The position numbers and the translations under genes were made by a program. Of a stretch of DNA of 40,281 nucleotides, positions 33,498-40,281 are shown one piece after another. Source of the DNA: Chloroflexota bacterium (GTDB taxonomy: Bacteria > Chloroflexota > Anaerolineae > UBA4142 > SHND01); assembly GCA_029778615.1 (NCBI GenBank), contig JAKOPZ010000045.1, positions 1 through 40,281 of the forward strand. The letters run 5' to 3'. Numbering within the stretch: the stretch's first letter is position 1; each line of letters begins with the position of its first letter. The notes beneath the pieces were generated by a model. It searched no databases. It was not told the DNA's origin and worked only from the letters and a program-made list of their open reading frames with translations.

Positions 33498-35405
33498 ATG
33501 CGTTTATCCAAAGCGTTTATCTTGATTTTGCTGTTCACGCTCGCGGCTTTTGCGCTGCGCGTGTATCGGCTCGATTTTTTTTCCCTGCGCGGCGATGAAT
33601 CGTTCACCGTTTTGTTTGTGCAAAAACCGTTGGCGCAAATGTGGGCAGAGACGCTGACTGTCGAGCCGAATCCGCCGCTGTTGTATTTCGCCTTGCGCGC
33701 CTGGATTGACGCGGCGGGCGACAGCGAATGGGTGACGCGCTTTTTTTCTGTGTTCTTTGGCGTGCTGTGTGTGCCGCTGGTGTATCGTGTGGCGCGCGAA
33801 ATGGCGTCTGCCAAAGCGGTCGCGCTCGGCGCGGCGTTTCTCGTTGCGGTCAATCCGTACCAAATTTGGCATTCGCAAGATGTGCGAAATTATACGATGT
33901 GGCCCGCGTTCTCTTTGTTGGCATTGGTATTTTTTTGGAAATGGTATCGTGTAGCGGCAATGCCATTTGCCGCGCGCCCGTTAGAATCGCCGCGTGTCTC
34001 GGCGCAAAATGCTTTGCCCTTACTCTGGTTCGTTCTTGCAGAATTGGCGGCGTTGTACACGCATTATTACGAAGCATTCGTTTTGCTCGCGCTGAATGTG
34101 TTTGTGTTTGCGACGCTGTGGCGCGATTTGAAAAAATTGCTGCCGTGGCTCGGCGCGCAAGTTGTGTTGGCGATTTTGTATTTGCCGTATCCGCTCGTCC
34201 TATCGAATCGTGTTTCGGCGTACGGCGAAGGGAGTGGGCGGCAAGGTGTTGCGTTGTGGGACATTGCGCGCGAGACGTTCAGTGCGTTTGTGTTGAGCGA
34301 TACGTTGGATGAAAATTTGCGCGCGTGGCTCTGGGTTCCGTTTGCTTTGCTCGCGTTTGCGGGCTTGATTTTTTGGTGGACGCGTGATTGGAAACGCGGT
34401 CTCTTTTTTGTATTCTATGTCGCCGTGCCGACGCTGTGCGTGTTTGGCTTGAACACAATTCGTCCGTTGTATCTCGAACGCTATTTGAACGGCATCGCGC
34501 CCGCGTGTTATTTGCTGATTGCGTTTGGCGTGGTTGCCGTTTGGAATTTTTTTGACGCGCGCGCGCCGCGCCCATTTTCACGTTTCACGTTTTACCTCTC
34601 ACGCCTTGCGTTGGTTGTCGCCGTCGCGTTCATTGCCTATCTTGCGCTCGCGAATTATTGGACCAATCCCGCGTACGCCAAAGCGCCCGATTGGCGCGGC
34701 TTGACGCGCATCATCAACACGAACGCACAGCGCGGCGATATCATTGTGCAAAATTTTCCCGAAACGTCGCTCTTGTATTACGACACAAGCAAACTGCCGC
34801 TGGTCGTTTATCCCGAAACCTTTTTGCCGGATACAAAAACGGAACAGCAGTTGAACGCGATGAACGCCAATTACCAGCGCGTGTGGTTTATTCCCGCTGC
34901 GCCTGATTATTGGGACCCGTACCAATTTGTCGAGGCGTGGTTGCATCGCAAAGATGATTTGTTAAAGGATTGGCGCGCAGGCGAATTGCAATTGCAGCTG
35001 TACGGCACGCCGTCTTATTTTTTGAACGCGATGAATTCGAGCGGCACGGTATTTGGCGGAACGTTGCGCCTAAGCGGTTATCGCACCACACGCGATGGAA
35101 ATACATTGCGCGTCGTTTTGTATTGGCGCGCGCTGGAAACTCCAAACAAGAATTTCGAAATGGAGGTGCAAACCTTCCAAAGCGGCAAAGGCGCGCTCGA
35201 AACGATTCGCCGGATTCCCGTACGCGGCGAATATCCCACCACCGAGTGGCGCAAGAATCAGTTGCTCGTGGACCAATATGATTTTGAACATTCGGCAAAT
35301 GCGACAGACATTTTGCTTCGAGTTTGCGATGCGTTGACGAACGCGTGTTTGCCGATCGGCGATTCCACAATGGCAGGACCGTTGACTTTGCCCATCAAGC
35401 CATGA
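33498..35405 (+). CDS. GT39-type membrane glycosyltransferase
   Basis: This encodes 635 residues, six bases after the methyltransferase stop. It has ten or more membrane helices in the first 410 residues. The first external loop R-L-D-F-F-S-L-R-G-D-E-S carries the catalytic-type Asp-Glu of ArnT/PMT-like enzymes, followed by N-P-P-L-L-Y-F and N-P-Y-Q-I-W-H-S-Q-D-V-R. The C-terminal 220 residues are soluble and end in a beta domain (L-R-V-V-L-Y-W-R-A-L-E) related to those of the larger glycosyltransferase. A heptanucleotide array (34575-34602) encodes the loop P-F-S-R-F-T-F-Y-L-S before a helix. Likely role: sugar transfer from a polyprenyl phosphate carrier. ATGA overlap with the next gene. 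Confidence 0.9.
   Translation: MRLSKAFILILLFTLAAFALRVYRLDFFSLRGDESFTVLFVQKPLAQMWAETLTVEPNPPLLYFALRAWIDAAGDSEWVTRFFSVFFGVLCVPLVYRVAREMASAKAVALGAAFLVAVNPYQIWHSQDVRNYTMWPAFSLLALVFFWKWYRVAAMPFAARPLESPRVSAQNALPLLWFVLAELAALYTHYYEAFVLLALNVFVFATLWRDLKKLLPWLGAQVVLAILYLPYPLVLSNRVSAYGEGSGRQGVALWDIARETFSAFVLSDTLDENLRAWLWVPFALLAFAGLIFWWTRDWKRGLFFVFYVAVPTLCVFGLNTIRPLYLERYLNGIAPACYLLIAFGVVAVWNFFDARAPRPFSRFTFYLSRLALVVAVAFIAYLALANYWTNPAYAKAPDWRGLTRIINTNAQRGDIIVQNFPETSLLYYDTSKLPLVVYPETFLPDTKTEQQLNAMNANYQRVWFIPAAPDYWDPYQFVEAWLHRKDDLLKDWRAGELQLQLYGTPSYFLNAMNSSGTVFGGTLRLSGYRTTRDGNTLRVVLYWRALETPNKNFEMEVQTFQSGKGALETIRRIPVRGEYPTTEWRKNQLLVDQYDFEHSANATDILLRVCDALTNACLPIGDSTMAGPLTLPIKP
34575..34602 (+). repeat. Heptanucleotide tandem array (GTTTCAC-like, 4 units)
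   Basis: Units TTTTCAC, GTTTCAC, GTTTTAC and CTCTCAC lie head to tail in the glycosyltransferase gene. They encode a short basic-aromatic loop between two membrane helices. The unit is the same type as in the array at 37850-37877. Confidence 0.7.
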
Positions 35406-37789
35406 GCCAAACCGAAAAATGTTCGCGCGTGGATTTTGCGCTGCTGCTTTTGCTTGCGGCACTGGTTGCATTATTTTTTTGGCGCATTCTCACGCCAAAT
35501 CCGCTTGACCGCGCGCAATTTCCGGCAGGCGATTTCACGGACCAATTTTACGCGTTCCGTGTGTATGAAGCGCGCGCCTTTTCCGAAGGACGCATTCCAT
35601 TGTGGTCGGAAAATTTCAACAGCGGGCATCCGTTTCTCGCGGACATTCAGAGCGCGGTGTTTTATCCCATCGCGTTGTTGAACACACTTTTAAATCTCGC
35701 AGTATTCAAATCGTTTTCGTTGTTTGCGTTGGAACTTGAAGCGTTGTTTCATTTTTGGCTCGCGGGCGCGTTCACGTACTTGTTCGCGCGGCGAACGCTG
35801 CAGCGAGCGTTCGGTACGAATGCGCGGGTGGGCGCGTTCACGAGCGCGCTTGTGTTTACGTTCGGTGGATATTTAACTTCCTATCCGTCACTCCAGTTGG
35901 CGATTTTGGAAACGGCTGTGTGGCTGCCGCTTGCGCTGTTGTGCATTGACAAGGCAACGACGGACGAGCGACGACGGGCGACGAATTGGCTCATTGCGGC
36001 GGGAATGGTGTTGGGTGTTGCCGCGTTGGCGGGGCATCCGCAGACGTTTTTGTTTGTGTTTTGTGTTTCGGTTGTTTATTTCGCGTTTCGTATCCGGCAA
36101 CCAACAAATCAATCGAAAATCGAAAACCGAAAATCGAAAATGTTTTCGCGCGCGTTGGGTGCGATTCTTTTGCTTGGGGCAATCGCGTTCGGCATCGCGG
36201 CGATTCAACTCGTTCCCGCAATGGAATATCAACAGCTCTCGACGCGCGAGGCGTTATCGTTTGCGGACGCGGCAAAGGGTTTTCCGACGCTCGATATTTT
36301 GCAATTTATTTTGCCGGGCTATGCGAGCGCGTTCGCGTCGCCGTTGTATGTTGGGGTTTTTCCGTTATGGTTGGCAATCTTTGCCCTATTACAGGGGCGA
36401 ATAACGAATAACGAACAACGGAAAACGGATGTTGTTTTTTGGGGCCTCGTTGCGTTGGGCGCGTTGATTTTGTCGTTTGGGTTTTATGTGTTCGCGTATG
36501 TAATTTTTTATTTGTTTGTGCCGGGCGCGGCGTTATTTCGGCAGCAAGAACGTTTGGCGTTTGTCGTGAGTTTTGCGCTGGCGATGTTGGCAGGATATGG
36601 AATTACAGAATTGTTGAACGCGTTTGATTTGCAACGCGCGCGAAAGTTATTTTTGATTTTGCCCGTCGGCGCGGTGTTGATGCTGGCGTTGATGCTCGTG
36701 TTTTTTGTCGCGGGCGTACAAAATCCTGAAGGACGCCTTTCGTTTCTCGGCGACCGCGCAGGGTTGATGTTGTTGCTGTTTGCATTGGCAAGTTTGCTGG
36801 TCGGCTTGTATCTGCGACGCGCGCGCGAACAGGAACGTTACGGCGAACAGGAACGTTACGGCGAACAGGAACGTTACGGCGAACAGGAACGTTACGGCGA
36901 ACAGGAACGTTACGGCGAACAGGAACGTTACGGCGAACGTTCCCTACAGCTTTTTGTTGTGGGTGCGCTTGTTTTGATTTTGTTTGATTTGTGGAGTGTG
37001 AATGAGCCCGCAAACAAAGGCGAAGCGGTTGAGCGCTATGGTGAAAATCCACTTGTGAAAATTATCAAACAGGACACGGGGATTTTTCGCGTGGCGAATG
37101 AAAATCAATTGCCGCCTCATTCAGGCATTGTGTATGATTTTGAAGAAATCGGTGGAATTTCGCCTTTGCGCTTGGCGCGCTATGATGCGATTCTAGGATT
37201 CTCGCGCGAACGACTATGGCAGATGTTGAATGTAAAATATGTATTGACAGACCAACCCAAAATTTTTACAGGAAGAATTCTTGGACAAGACGGACGGACC
37301 AGCTTGGTGCGACTGGAAGAAGGTGTAATGCCGCGCGCGTGGTTCGTGCAAGAAGCAGAGCTTGAACCTCAAGCAAGTCCGCTCAATGTGGCGAAGGATA
37401 GTTTTCTGCCAAATGTTGCAATTGTGTCACCGCATCCGCCGTTCAAAATTGACCCGCGCTCGTGGGCAGAGGGAAAAGTCGAAATCACGCTTCATAGCGC
37501 GGAACACATGACTCTCGATGTCAACACGCCCGCCGACGGTTTGCTCGTCATCAGCGAAAATTTTTATCCCGGTTGGCGCGCGACAATTGATAATGAACCT
37601 GTTGAAATTTTGCGCGCGGATTGCACACTGCGCGCGATTCCGGTACGCGCGGGACAGCATCGAATTGAAATGTGGTACGAGCCGATGTCATTCAAAATTG
37701 GGGCGGGGATTTCGATGCTGATGGTGTTGTTGTGTGCGGGCGCGTTGGTGTTTGGGAGGCGGGCGAATAGTAATTCGTTGCGAACATAG
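35402..37789 (+). CDS. YfhO-type integral membrane protein with repeat-bearing loops
   Basis: This encodes 795 residues, start in an ATGA overlap. The early G-D-F-T-D-Q-F-Y-A-F-R, F-S-E-G-R-I-P-L-W, F-N-S-G-H-P-F-L-A-D-I-Q-S-A-V-F-Y-P and the late E-N-F-Y-P-G-W-R-A-T-I-D-N motifs are those of the YfhO/GtrII-like membrane glycosyltransferase family, which decorates teichoic acids or other envelope glycans in Firmicutes. About 12 helices are visible. Hydrophilic loops carry three heptanucleotide-derived segments (T-T-D-E-R-R-R-A-T-N; S-K-I-E-N-R-K-S-K; T-N-N-E-Q-R-K-T-D) and an (E-Q-E-R-Y-G)x6 repeat at residues 476-511. The stop codon lies inside a short palindrome. Confidence 0.9.
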   Translation: MSQTEKCSRVDFALLLLLAALVALFFWRILTPNPLDRAQFPAGDFTDQFYAFRVYEARAFSEGRIPLWSENFNSGHPFLADIQSAVFYPIALLNTLLNLAVFKSFSLFALELEALFHFWLAGAFTYLFARRTLQRAFGTNARVGAFTSALVFTFGGYLTSYPSLQLAILETAVWLPLALLCIDKATTDERRRATNWLIAAGMVLGVAALAGHPQTFLFVFCVSVVYFAFRIRQPTNQSKIENRKSKMFSRALGAILLLGAIAFGIAAIQLVPAMEYQQLSTREALSFADAAKGFPTLDILQFILPGYASAFASPLYVGVFPLWLAIFALLQGRITNNEQRKTDVVFWGLVALGALILSFGFYVFAYVIFYLFVPGAALFRQQERLAFVVSFALAMLAGYGITELLNAFDLQRARKLFLILPVGAVLMLALMLVFFVAGVQNPEGRLSFLGDRAGLMLLLFALASLLVGLYLRRAREQERYGEQERYGEQERYGEQERYGEQERYGEQERYGERSLQLFVVGALVLILFDLWSVNEPANKGEAVERYGENPLVKIIKQDTGIFRVANENQLPPHSGIVYDFEEIGGISPLRLARYDAILGFSRERLWQMLNVKYVLTDQPKIFTGRILGQDGRTSLVRLEEGVMPRAWFVQEAELEPQASPLNVAKDSFLPNVAIVSPHPPFKIDPRSWAEGKVEITLHSAEHMTLDVNTPADGLLVISENFYPGWRATIDNEPVEILRADCTLRAIPVRAGQHRIEMWYEPMSFKIGAGISMLMVLLCAGALVFGRRANSNSLRT
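35957..35984 (+). repeat. Heptanucleotide tandem array (ACGACGG-like, 4 units)
   Basis: ACGACGG, ACGAGCG, ACGACGG and GCGACGA lie head to tail in the YfhO-type gene and encode the charged loop T-T-D-E-R-R-R-A-T between two membrane helices. Confidence 0.75.
36113..36140 (+). repeat. Heptanucleotide tandem array (TCGAAAA, 4 units)
   Basis: TCGAAAA, TCGAAAA, CCGAAAA, TCGAAAA. One unit differs by one base. It encodes S-K-I-E-N-R-K-S-K in a loop preceding a membrane helix of the YfhO-type protein. Confidence 0.9.
36397..36431 (+). repeat. Heptanucleotide tandem array (ACGAATA-like, 5 units)
   Basis: GCGAATA, ACGAATA, ACGAACA, ACGGAAA, ACGGATG. It encodes the hydrophilic loop R-I-T-N-N-E-Q-R-K-T-D between two membrane helices of the YfhO-type protein. 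Confidence 0.8.
36827..36934 (+). repeat. 18-bp in-frame tandem repeat, 6 units
   Basis: Six identical copies of GAACAGGAACGTTACGGC encode (E-Q-E-R-Y-G)x6 in a cytoplasmic or external loop of the YfhO-type protein. Identity of all copies, including third codon positions, indicates recent expansion. Confidence 0.97.
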
Positions 37790-37846
37790 TTCGCGAGCAA
37801 CAAAAACGCAAAATCGCCCTACGGCGATTGAACGAATAAATTCGTT
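37780..37846. repeat. Cluster of three short palindromes
   Basis: GCGAAC-ATA-GTTCGC (37780-37794), AATCGCC-CTAC-GGCGATT (37812-37829) and AACGAAT-AA-ATTCGTT (37831-37846). The first contains the TAG stop codon of the YfhO-type gene. The cluster fills most of the gap to the next gene, has no T tract, and is unlikely to be a terminator. The word AATTCGTTG recurs just before the first palindrome (37772-37780) and ATTCGTTG at the end of the third. Confidence 0.85.
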
Positions 37847-37849
37847 GTT

Positions 37850-37877
37850 ACGTTTCACGTTTCACGTTTGACGATAC
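37850..37877 (+). repeat. Heptanucleotide tandem array (ACGTTTC-like, 4 units)
   Basis: ACGTTTC, ACGTTTC, ACGTTTG and ACGATAC directly precede the start of the O-antigen ligase-like gene and abut the three-palindrome cluster. It may occupy the ribosome-binding region of that gene. Confidence 0.8.
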
Positions 37878-37882
37878 GCGAT

Positions 37883-39337
37883 ATGCGAACAAATTTCACT
37901 GACCGCTTGATTACAAACAATACGCTGGCGTGGATTCTCGCGCTGGGGCTTGGCTGTGCGCTCGCGCTGTTTCTCGCGGCGGCAGTTTCGTTTTCGTCGC
38001 CCGCGATTGTGATTGCGGGGATTGTTGCATTGGCGGCGGGCGTGGTGATTATGACCAGCATCGAGTTCGGATTGTTCGCGGTGTTGGGCGTGGCAATACT
38101 TTTGCCGTTCGCTTCCATTCCCGTCAATCTCGGTTTCAATCCGACGTTTCTCGACCTCGCGCTGCTCGCGTTGTTTGCGATGTGGTTCACGCGCGCCATG
38201 ACGCGGCAAGACGAATTGGATGCAGACAGCGCATCCCACAAATTTCAATTCACATTTCTTGGCGTGCCGATTGTGGCATTTATGGTGCTTGCCATTTTTT
38301 CATTTGTGATTGGAATGTCGCACGCGGGTCTGCAAACGCAAATCGTTCGTCGCTTTGCCGAAATTCTGTTAGCAATTGCGACATTTTTTTTGATTGTGAA
38401 TGTGGTGAATACACGCGAGCGTTTGGAGCGCGTGATGCGAGTCATTCTCATCGCAGGAACGATTTCGGCGGTATTGGGCATCGTGTTTTATTTTTTGCCG
38501 CGCGATGTGACGATTCGCATTCTCTCGCTGCTGCGCTATGTAAAATATCCCGATGGTCCCGGTGTTTTGCGTTTTATCAACGACGATGTGGAAGGGACAA
38601 TGCGCGCGGTTTCGACTTCGGTTGACCCGAATGTGTTGGGCGGCTTGATGATTTTGATGGCGGGCTTGGCAACACCCCAAGTGTTTGCGTCCAAAACATT
38701 GCTGCCGCGTCCGCTGATTTTCGCAAGCGTCGCCGCGATGTTTTTGTGTTTGGTGCTGACGTTTTCACGCGGCGCGTTTTTGGGATTCGGCGTTTCGCTC
38801 GTCGTCATCGCATTTTTCAAATATCGCCGACTCATTCCGATTCTTGCAATTGGAGCAATTTTGTTTTGGTTCATTCCCATCACGCAAGAATACATCGCGC
38901 ATTTGCTGGATGCGTTCGCGGGCGCAGACCGCGCGACGCAAATGCGCATCGGCGAATATCAAGACGCGTTCACGTTGATTTCGCGCTATCCAATTTTTGG
39001 TGTTGGCTTTTTGGGTTCACCCGATTTGGATACGTACATCGGCGTCTCGTCCGTGTATCTTTTGATGGCGGAACAAATGGGACTTGTCGGCGTTGCCACA
39101 TTTCTTGTGACGATGGGAATTTTCTTTTATCGTTCTCTATTGGCGTGGCTTGATGGTTTGCAAAATGATTCAACACTCTCGCCGATTTTGCTCGGCGTGT
39201 GCGCGGCGTTGATTGGCGCGATGACGGCGGGCGTCGTGGACCATTATTTCTTCAATTTAGATTTTCCGCACTCGGTGACATTGTTTTGGATTTTTGTGGG
39301 GTTGGGGGTGACGACTGTACTCATTCACAGGCGATGA
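37883..39337 (+). CDS. O-antigen ligase/polymerase-like membrane protein
   Basis: This encodes 484 residues from the ATG at 37883; a TTG at 37868 lies within the heptanucleotide array and would add five residues. No Shine-Dalgarno is visible at either. About 12 hydrophobic helices flank a long external loop. Wzy/WaaL-type features: L-T-F-S-R-G-A-F-L-G-F-G in a helix, then the loop with R-I-G-E-Y-Q-D-A-F-T-L-I-S-R-Y-P-I-F-G-V-G-F-L-G, and a following N-x-Y or H-Y-F-F-N-L-D region. Such proteins ligate or polymerise undecaprenyl-linked glycans. It is the last gene of the plus-strand glycan block. Confidence 0.9.
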   Translation: MRTNFTDRLITNNTLAWILALGLGCALALFLAAAVSFSSPAIVIAGIVALAAGVVIMTSIEFGLFAVLGVAILLPFASIPVNLGFNPTFLDLALLALFAMWFTRAMTRQDELDADSASHKFQFTFLGVPIVAFMVLAIFSFVIGMSHAGLQTQIVRRFAEILLAIATFFLIVNVVNTRERLERVMRVILIAGTISAVLGIVFYFLPRDVTIRILSLLRYVKYPDGPGVLRFINDDVEGTMRAVSTSVDPNVLGGLMILMAGLATPQVFASKTLLPRPLIFASVAAMFLCLVLTFSRGAFLGFGVSLVVIAFFKYRRLIPILAIGAILFWFIPITQEYIAHLLDAFAGADRATQMRIGEYQDAFTLISRYPIFGVGFLGSPDLDTYIGVSSVYLLMAEQMGLVGVATFLVTMGIFFYRSLLAWLDGLQNDSTLSPILLGVCAALIGAMTAGVVDHYFFNLDFPHSVTLFWIFVGLGVTTVLIHRR

Positions 39338-39443
39338 CAGCTCCCGCGACTTTGTGCCAGCCCTATGCGATTGCCCCATAGCTATTAACAATCTCAAGAA
39401 TGTTAATACAATCTATCCAAATATCATTTAAGGAGGCTTCAAA

Positions 39444-39983
39444 ATGAAAAAGATCGTTGGTGTGAGTTTTTTGCTGATTCTGCTAGTTGGAATAACAGTA
39501 ACCTCTATCTTGGCTTCATCGCCTGCTGCACAGACACAGTGCAATACTCTTGTTCCCGCTGCTGACAATGAGGTATCCGCAAGTGAATTTCACGCCACCA
39601 TTCAGCCAACCGGGGTCACAGTTGAGGGACAAACCTCAGGCTCGCTAAATGCACAACTATCCAGATTCGAGTGGTCCATAAATTTGTCGAACTGCAGCTT
39701 TAGAACGACGCGCCTGCCTGGGTTGAACAGCAATCCAAGTGGGGGATCGATCATTAATCAAGAATTCAACCAAGATCGTTCTAATGGAGAAATAGACGAA
39801 GAGGGGACAGCTTCCCCCAATGCTAACTTTCAAGTCGGTTTTACTCTTATCACCAAGGACCCGCCTGGGTTCTGGCTTGCCACAACGAAGAACCACCTCT
39901 GGTGGAAAAATAAGGCTAATGGAAAGGTACGATGGCAAAGAATGAGTAAGGGATGTACTGCATTTACCACACCCCACCTCTGA
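39444..39983 (+). CDS. Exported protein of unknown function, 5' part of a frameshifted gene
   Basis: This encodes 179 residues, with AAGGAGG before the ATG and an N-terminal signal peptide (M-K-K-I-V-G-V-S-F-L-L-I-L-L-V, cleavage near S-S-P-A-A-Q). The mature part has beta character with Cys in T-Q-C-N-T-L, L-S-N-C-S-F and S-K-G-C-T-A. The frame stops at 39981-39983, but a second frame, open from 39950, continues to 40234 with similar aromatic-rich, AT-rich coding character. A one-base change in the C run at 39972-39975 would join them into a protein of about 263 residues. No family recognised. AT-richer codons than the glycan genes. Confidence 0.7.
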   Translation: MKKIVGVSFLLILLVGITVTSILASSPAAQTQCNTLVPAADNEVSASEFHATIQPTGVTVEGQTSGSLNAQLSRFEWSINLSNCSFRTTRLPGLNSNPSGGSIINQEFNQDRSNGEIDEEGTASPNANFQVGFTLITKDPPGFWLATTKNHLWWKNKANGKVRWQRMSKGCTAFTTPHL

Positions 39984-40234
39984 ATACACATTGGTTTAAT
40001 ATCGCATGCTCTTTTGCAGACCCTGTGTACCAGAACAAGAGATTGGAAGTACTCTCAAATATCTGGGCGAAGTATCGGAACTTTGACTTTAATGACGCGA
40101 ATTTGAGTACTGATGCAGAACACTATAGTGAAATTACTGGGTTCAACAATAATACGTTTCGCCATAGATGGAGCATTACGCATAGTGGAGATGCCTTCTG
40201 GCTCTTACGAGGCGAGGTGCGGCGTGACTTTTGA
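39950..40234 (+). pseudogene. 3' part of the frameshifted exported-protein gene
   Basis: This frame is open from 39950 (a stop at 39947-39949 lies before it) to TGA at 40232-40234. It reads P-P-L-N-T-H-W-F-N-I-A-C-S-F-A-D-P-V-Y-Q-N-K-R, then S-N-I-W-A-K-Y-R-N-F and R-W-S-I-T-H-S-G-D-A-F-W-L-L-R-G. The ATG at 39953 has no ribosome-binding site. The content resembles a continuation of the upstream product. Bases 40235-40281 show nothing further. Confidence 0.5.
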
Positions 40235-40281
40235 GAGGGAGATGCCAGATTTCATATGTTGTTGAGGTAAAGGTGCAGAGT

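Noticed and set aside
36827-36934. Regular repeats considered as a CRISPR array.
   Set aside because: Units are 18 bp, directly contiguous with no spacers, in frame within a membrane protein; no cas genes are present.

Overview
The window looks like chromosomal DNA of an uncultivated member of the Chloroflexota, most likely Anaerolineae-like. This is inferred from the gene repertoire (a bacterial family B DNA polymerase, LVIVD-repeat lipoprotein, DUF2277, long Thr/Pro-rich exported proteins, PMT/YfhO-type membrane enzymes) and from the dense scatter of short palindromes and heptanucleotide repeats. No rRNA or other marker gene is present to prove it. Most genes use CGC/GCG-rich codons. The two ends (about 130-4100 and 39340-40281) are visibly AT-richer and hold exported proteins.

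Layout. 1-131: 3' end of a LuxR-type regulator. 132-501: untranslated, structured region with a terminator-like hairpin. 502-4007: two convergent secreted proteins, a hydrolase-like protein and a seven-bladed repeat protein, separated by a terminator. 4104-7283: gene remnant, small helical protein, family B DNA polymerase and a small membrane protein. 7284-7515: a 76-nt tRNA-sized fold and a terminator. 7516-9294: MFS exporter and small membrane protein on the minus strand. 9364-12897: plus-strand run of LVIVD lipoprotein, methyltransferase, DUF2277 and Gfo/Idh/MocA oxidoreductase. 13017-24102: a redox, metal and stress block containing a glutaredoxin-thioredoxin reductase fusion, PadR and its membrane partner, USP, OsmC, a Cys-containing small protein, a P1B-4 metal ATPase, VKOR, a DsbA-like protein, a ferritin-like/VIT1 fusion, a B12-radical SAM protein and a second USP. 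24194-26918: exported Thr/Pro-rich protein and M17 leucyl aminopeptidase, both minus. 27253-29619: REC-GAF-histidine kinase. 29743-39337: a five-gene envelope glycan module (two GT39-type glycosyltransferases, methyltransferase, YfhO-type protein, O-antigen ligase-like protein) with three 4-bp ATGA overlaps or near contacts. 39444-40234: exported protein interrupted by a frameshift.

Functionally, the DsbA/VKOR pair supplies disulfides for exported proteins. The Grx-TrxR fusion, OsmC and the USPs handle thiol and peroxide stress. The P1B-4 ATPase and ferritin-like/VIT1 protein remove transition metals. The 29743-39337 block builds lipid-linked surface glycans.

The most unusual signal is repetitive DNA. 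Six separate degenerate tandem arrays share an exact 7-bp period; four of them lie inside genes, in hydrophilic loops between membrane helices. Two perfect or near-perfect 46-bp palindromes occur, one of them inside a coding sequence. A 112-bp palindromic element, a three-hairpin cluster that carries a stop codon, and an 18-bp x 6 in-frame repeat complete the set.
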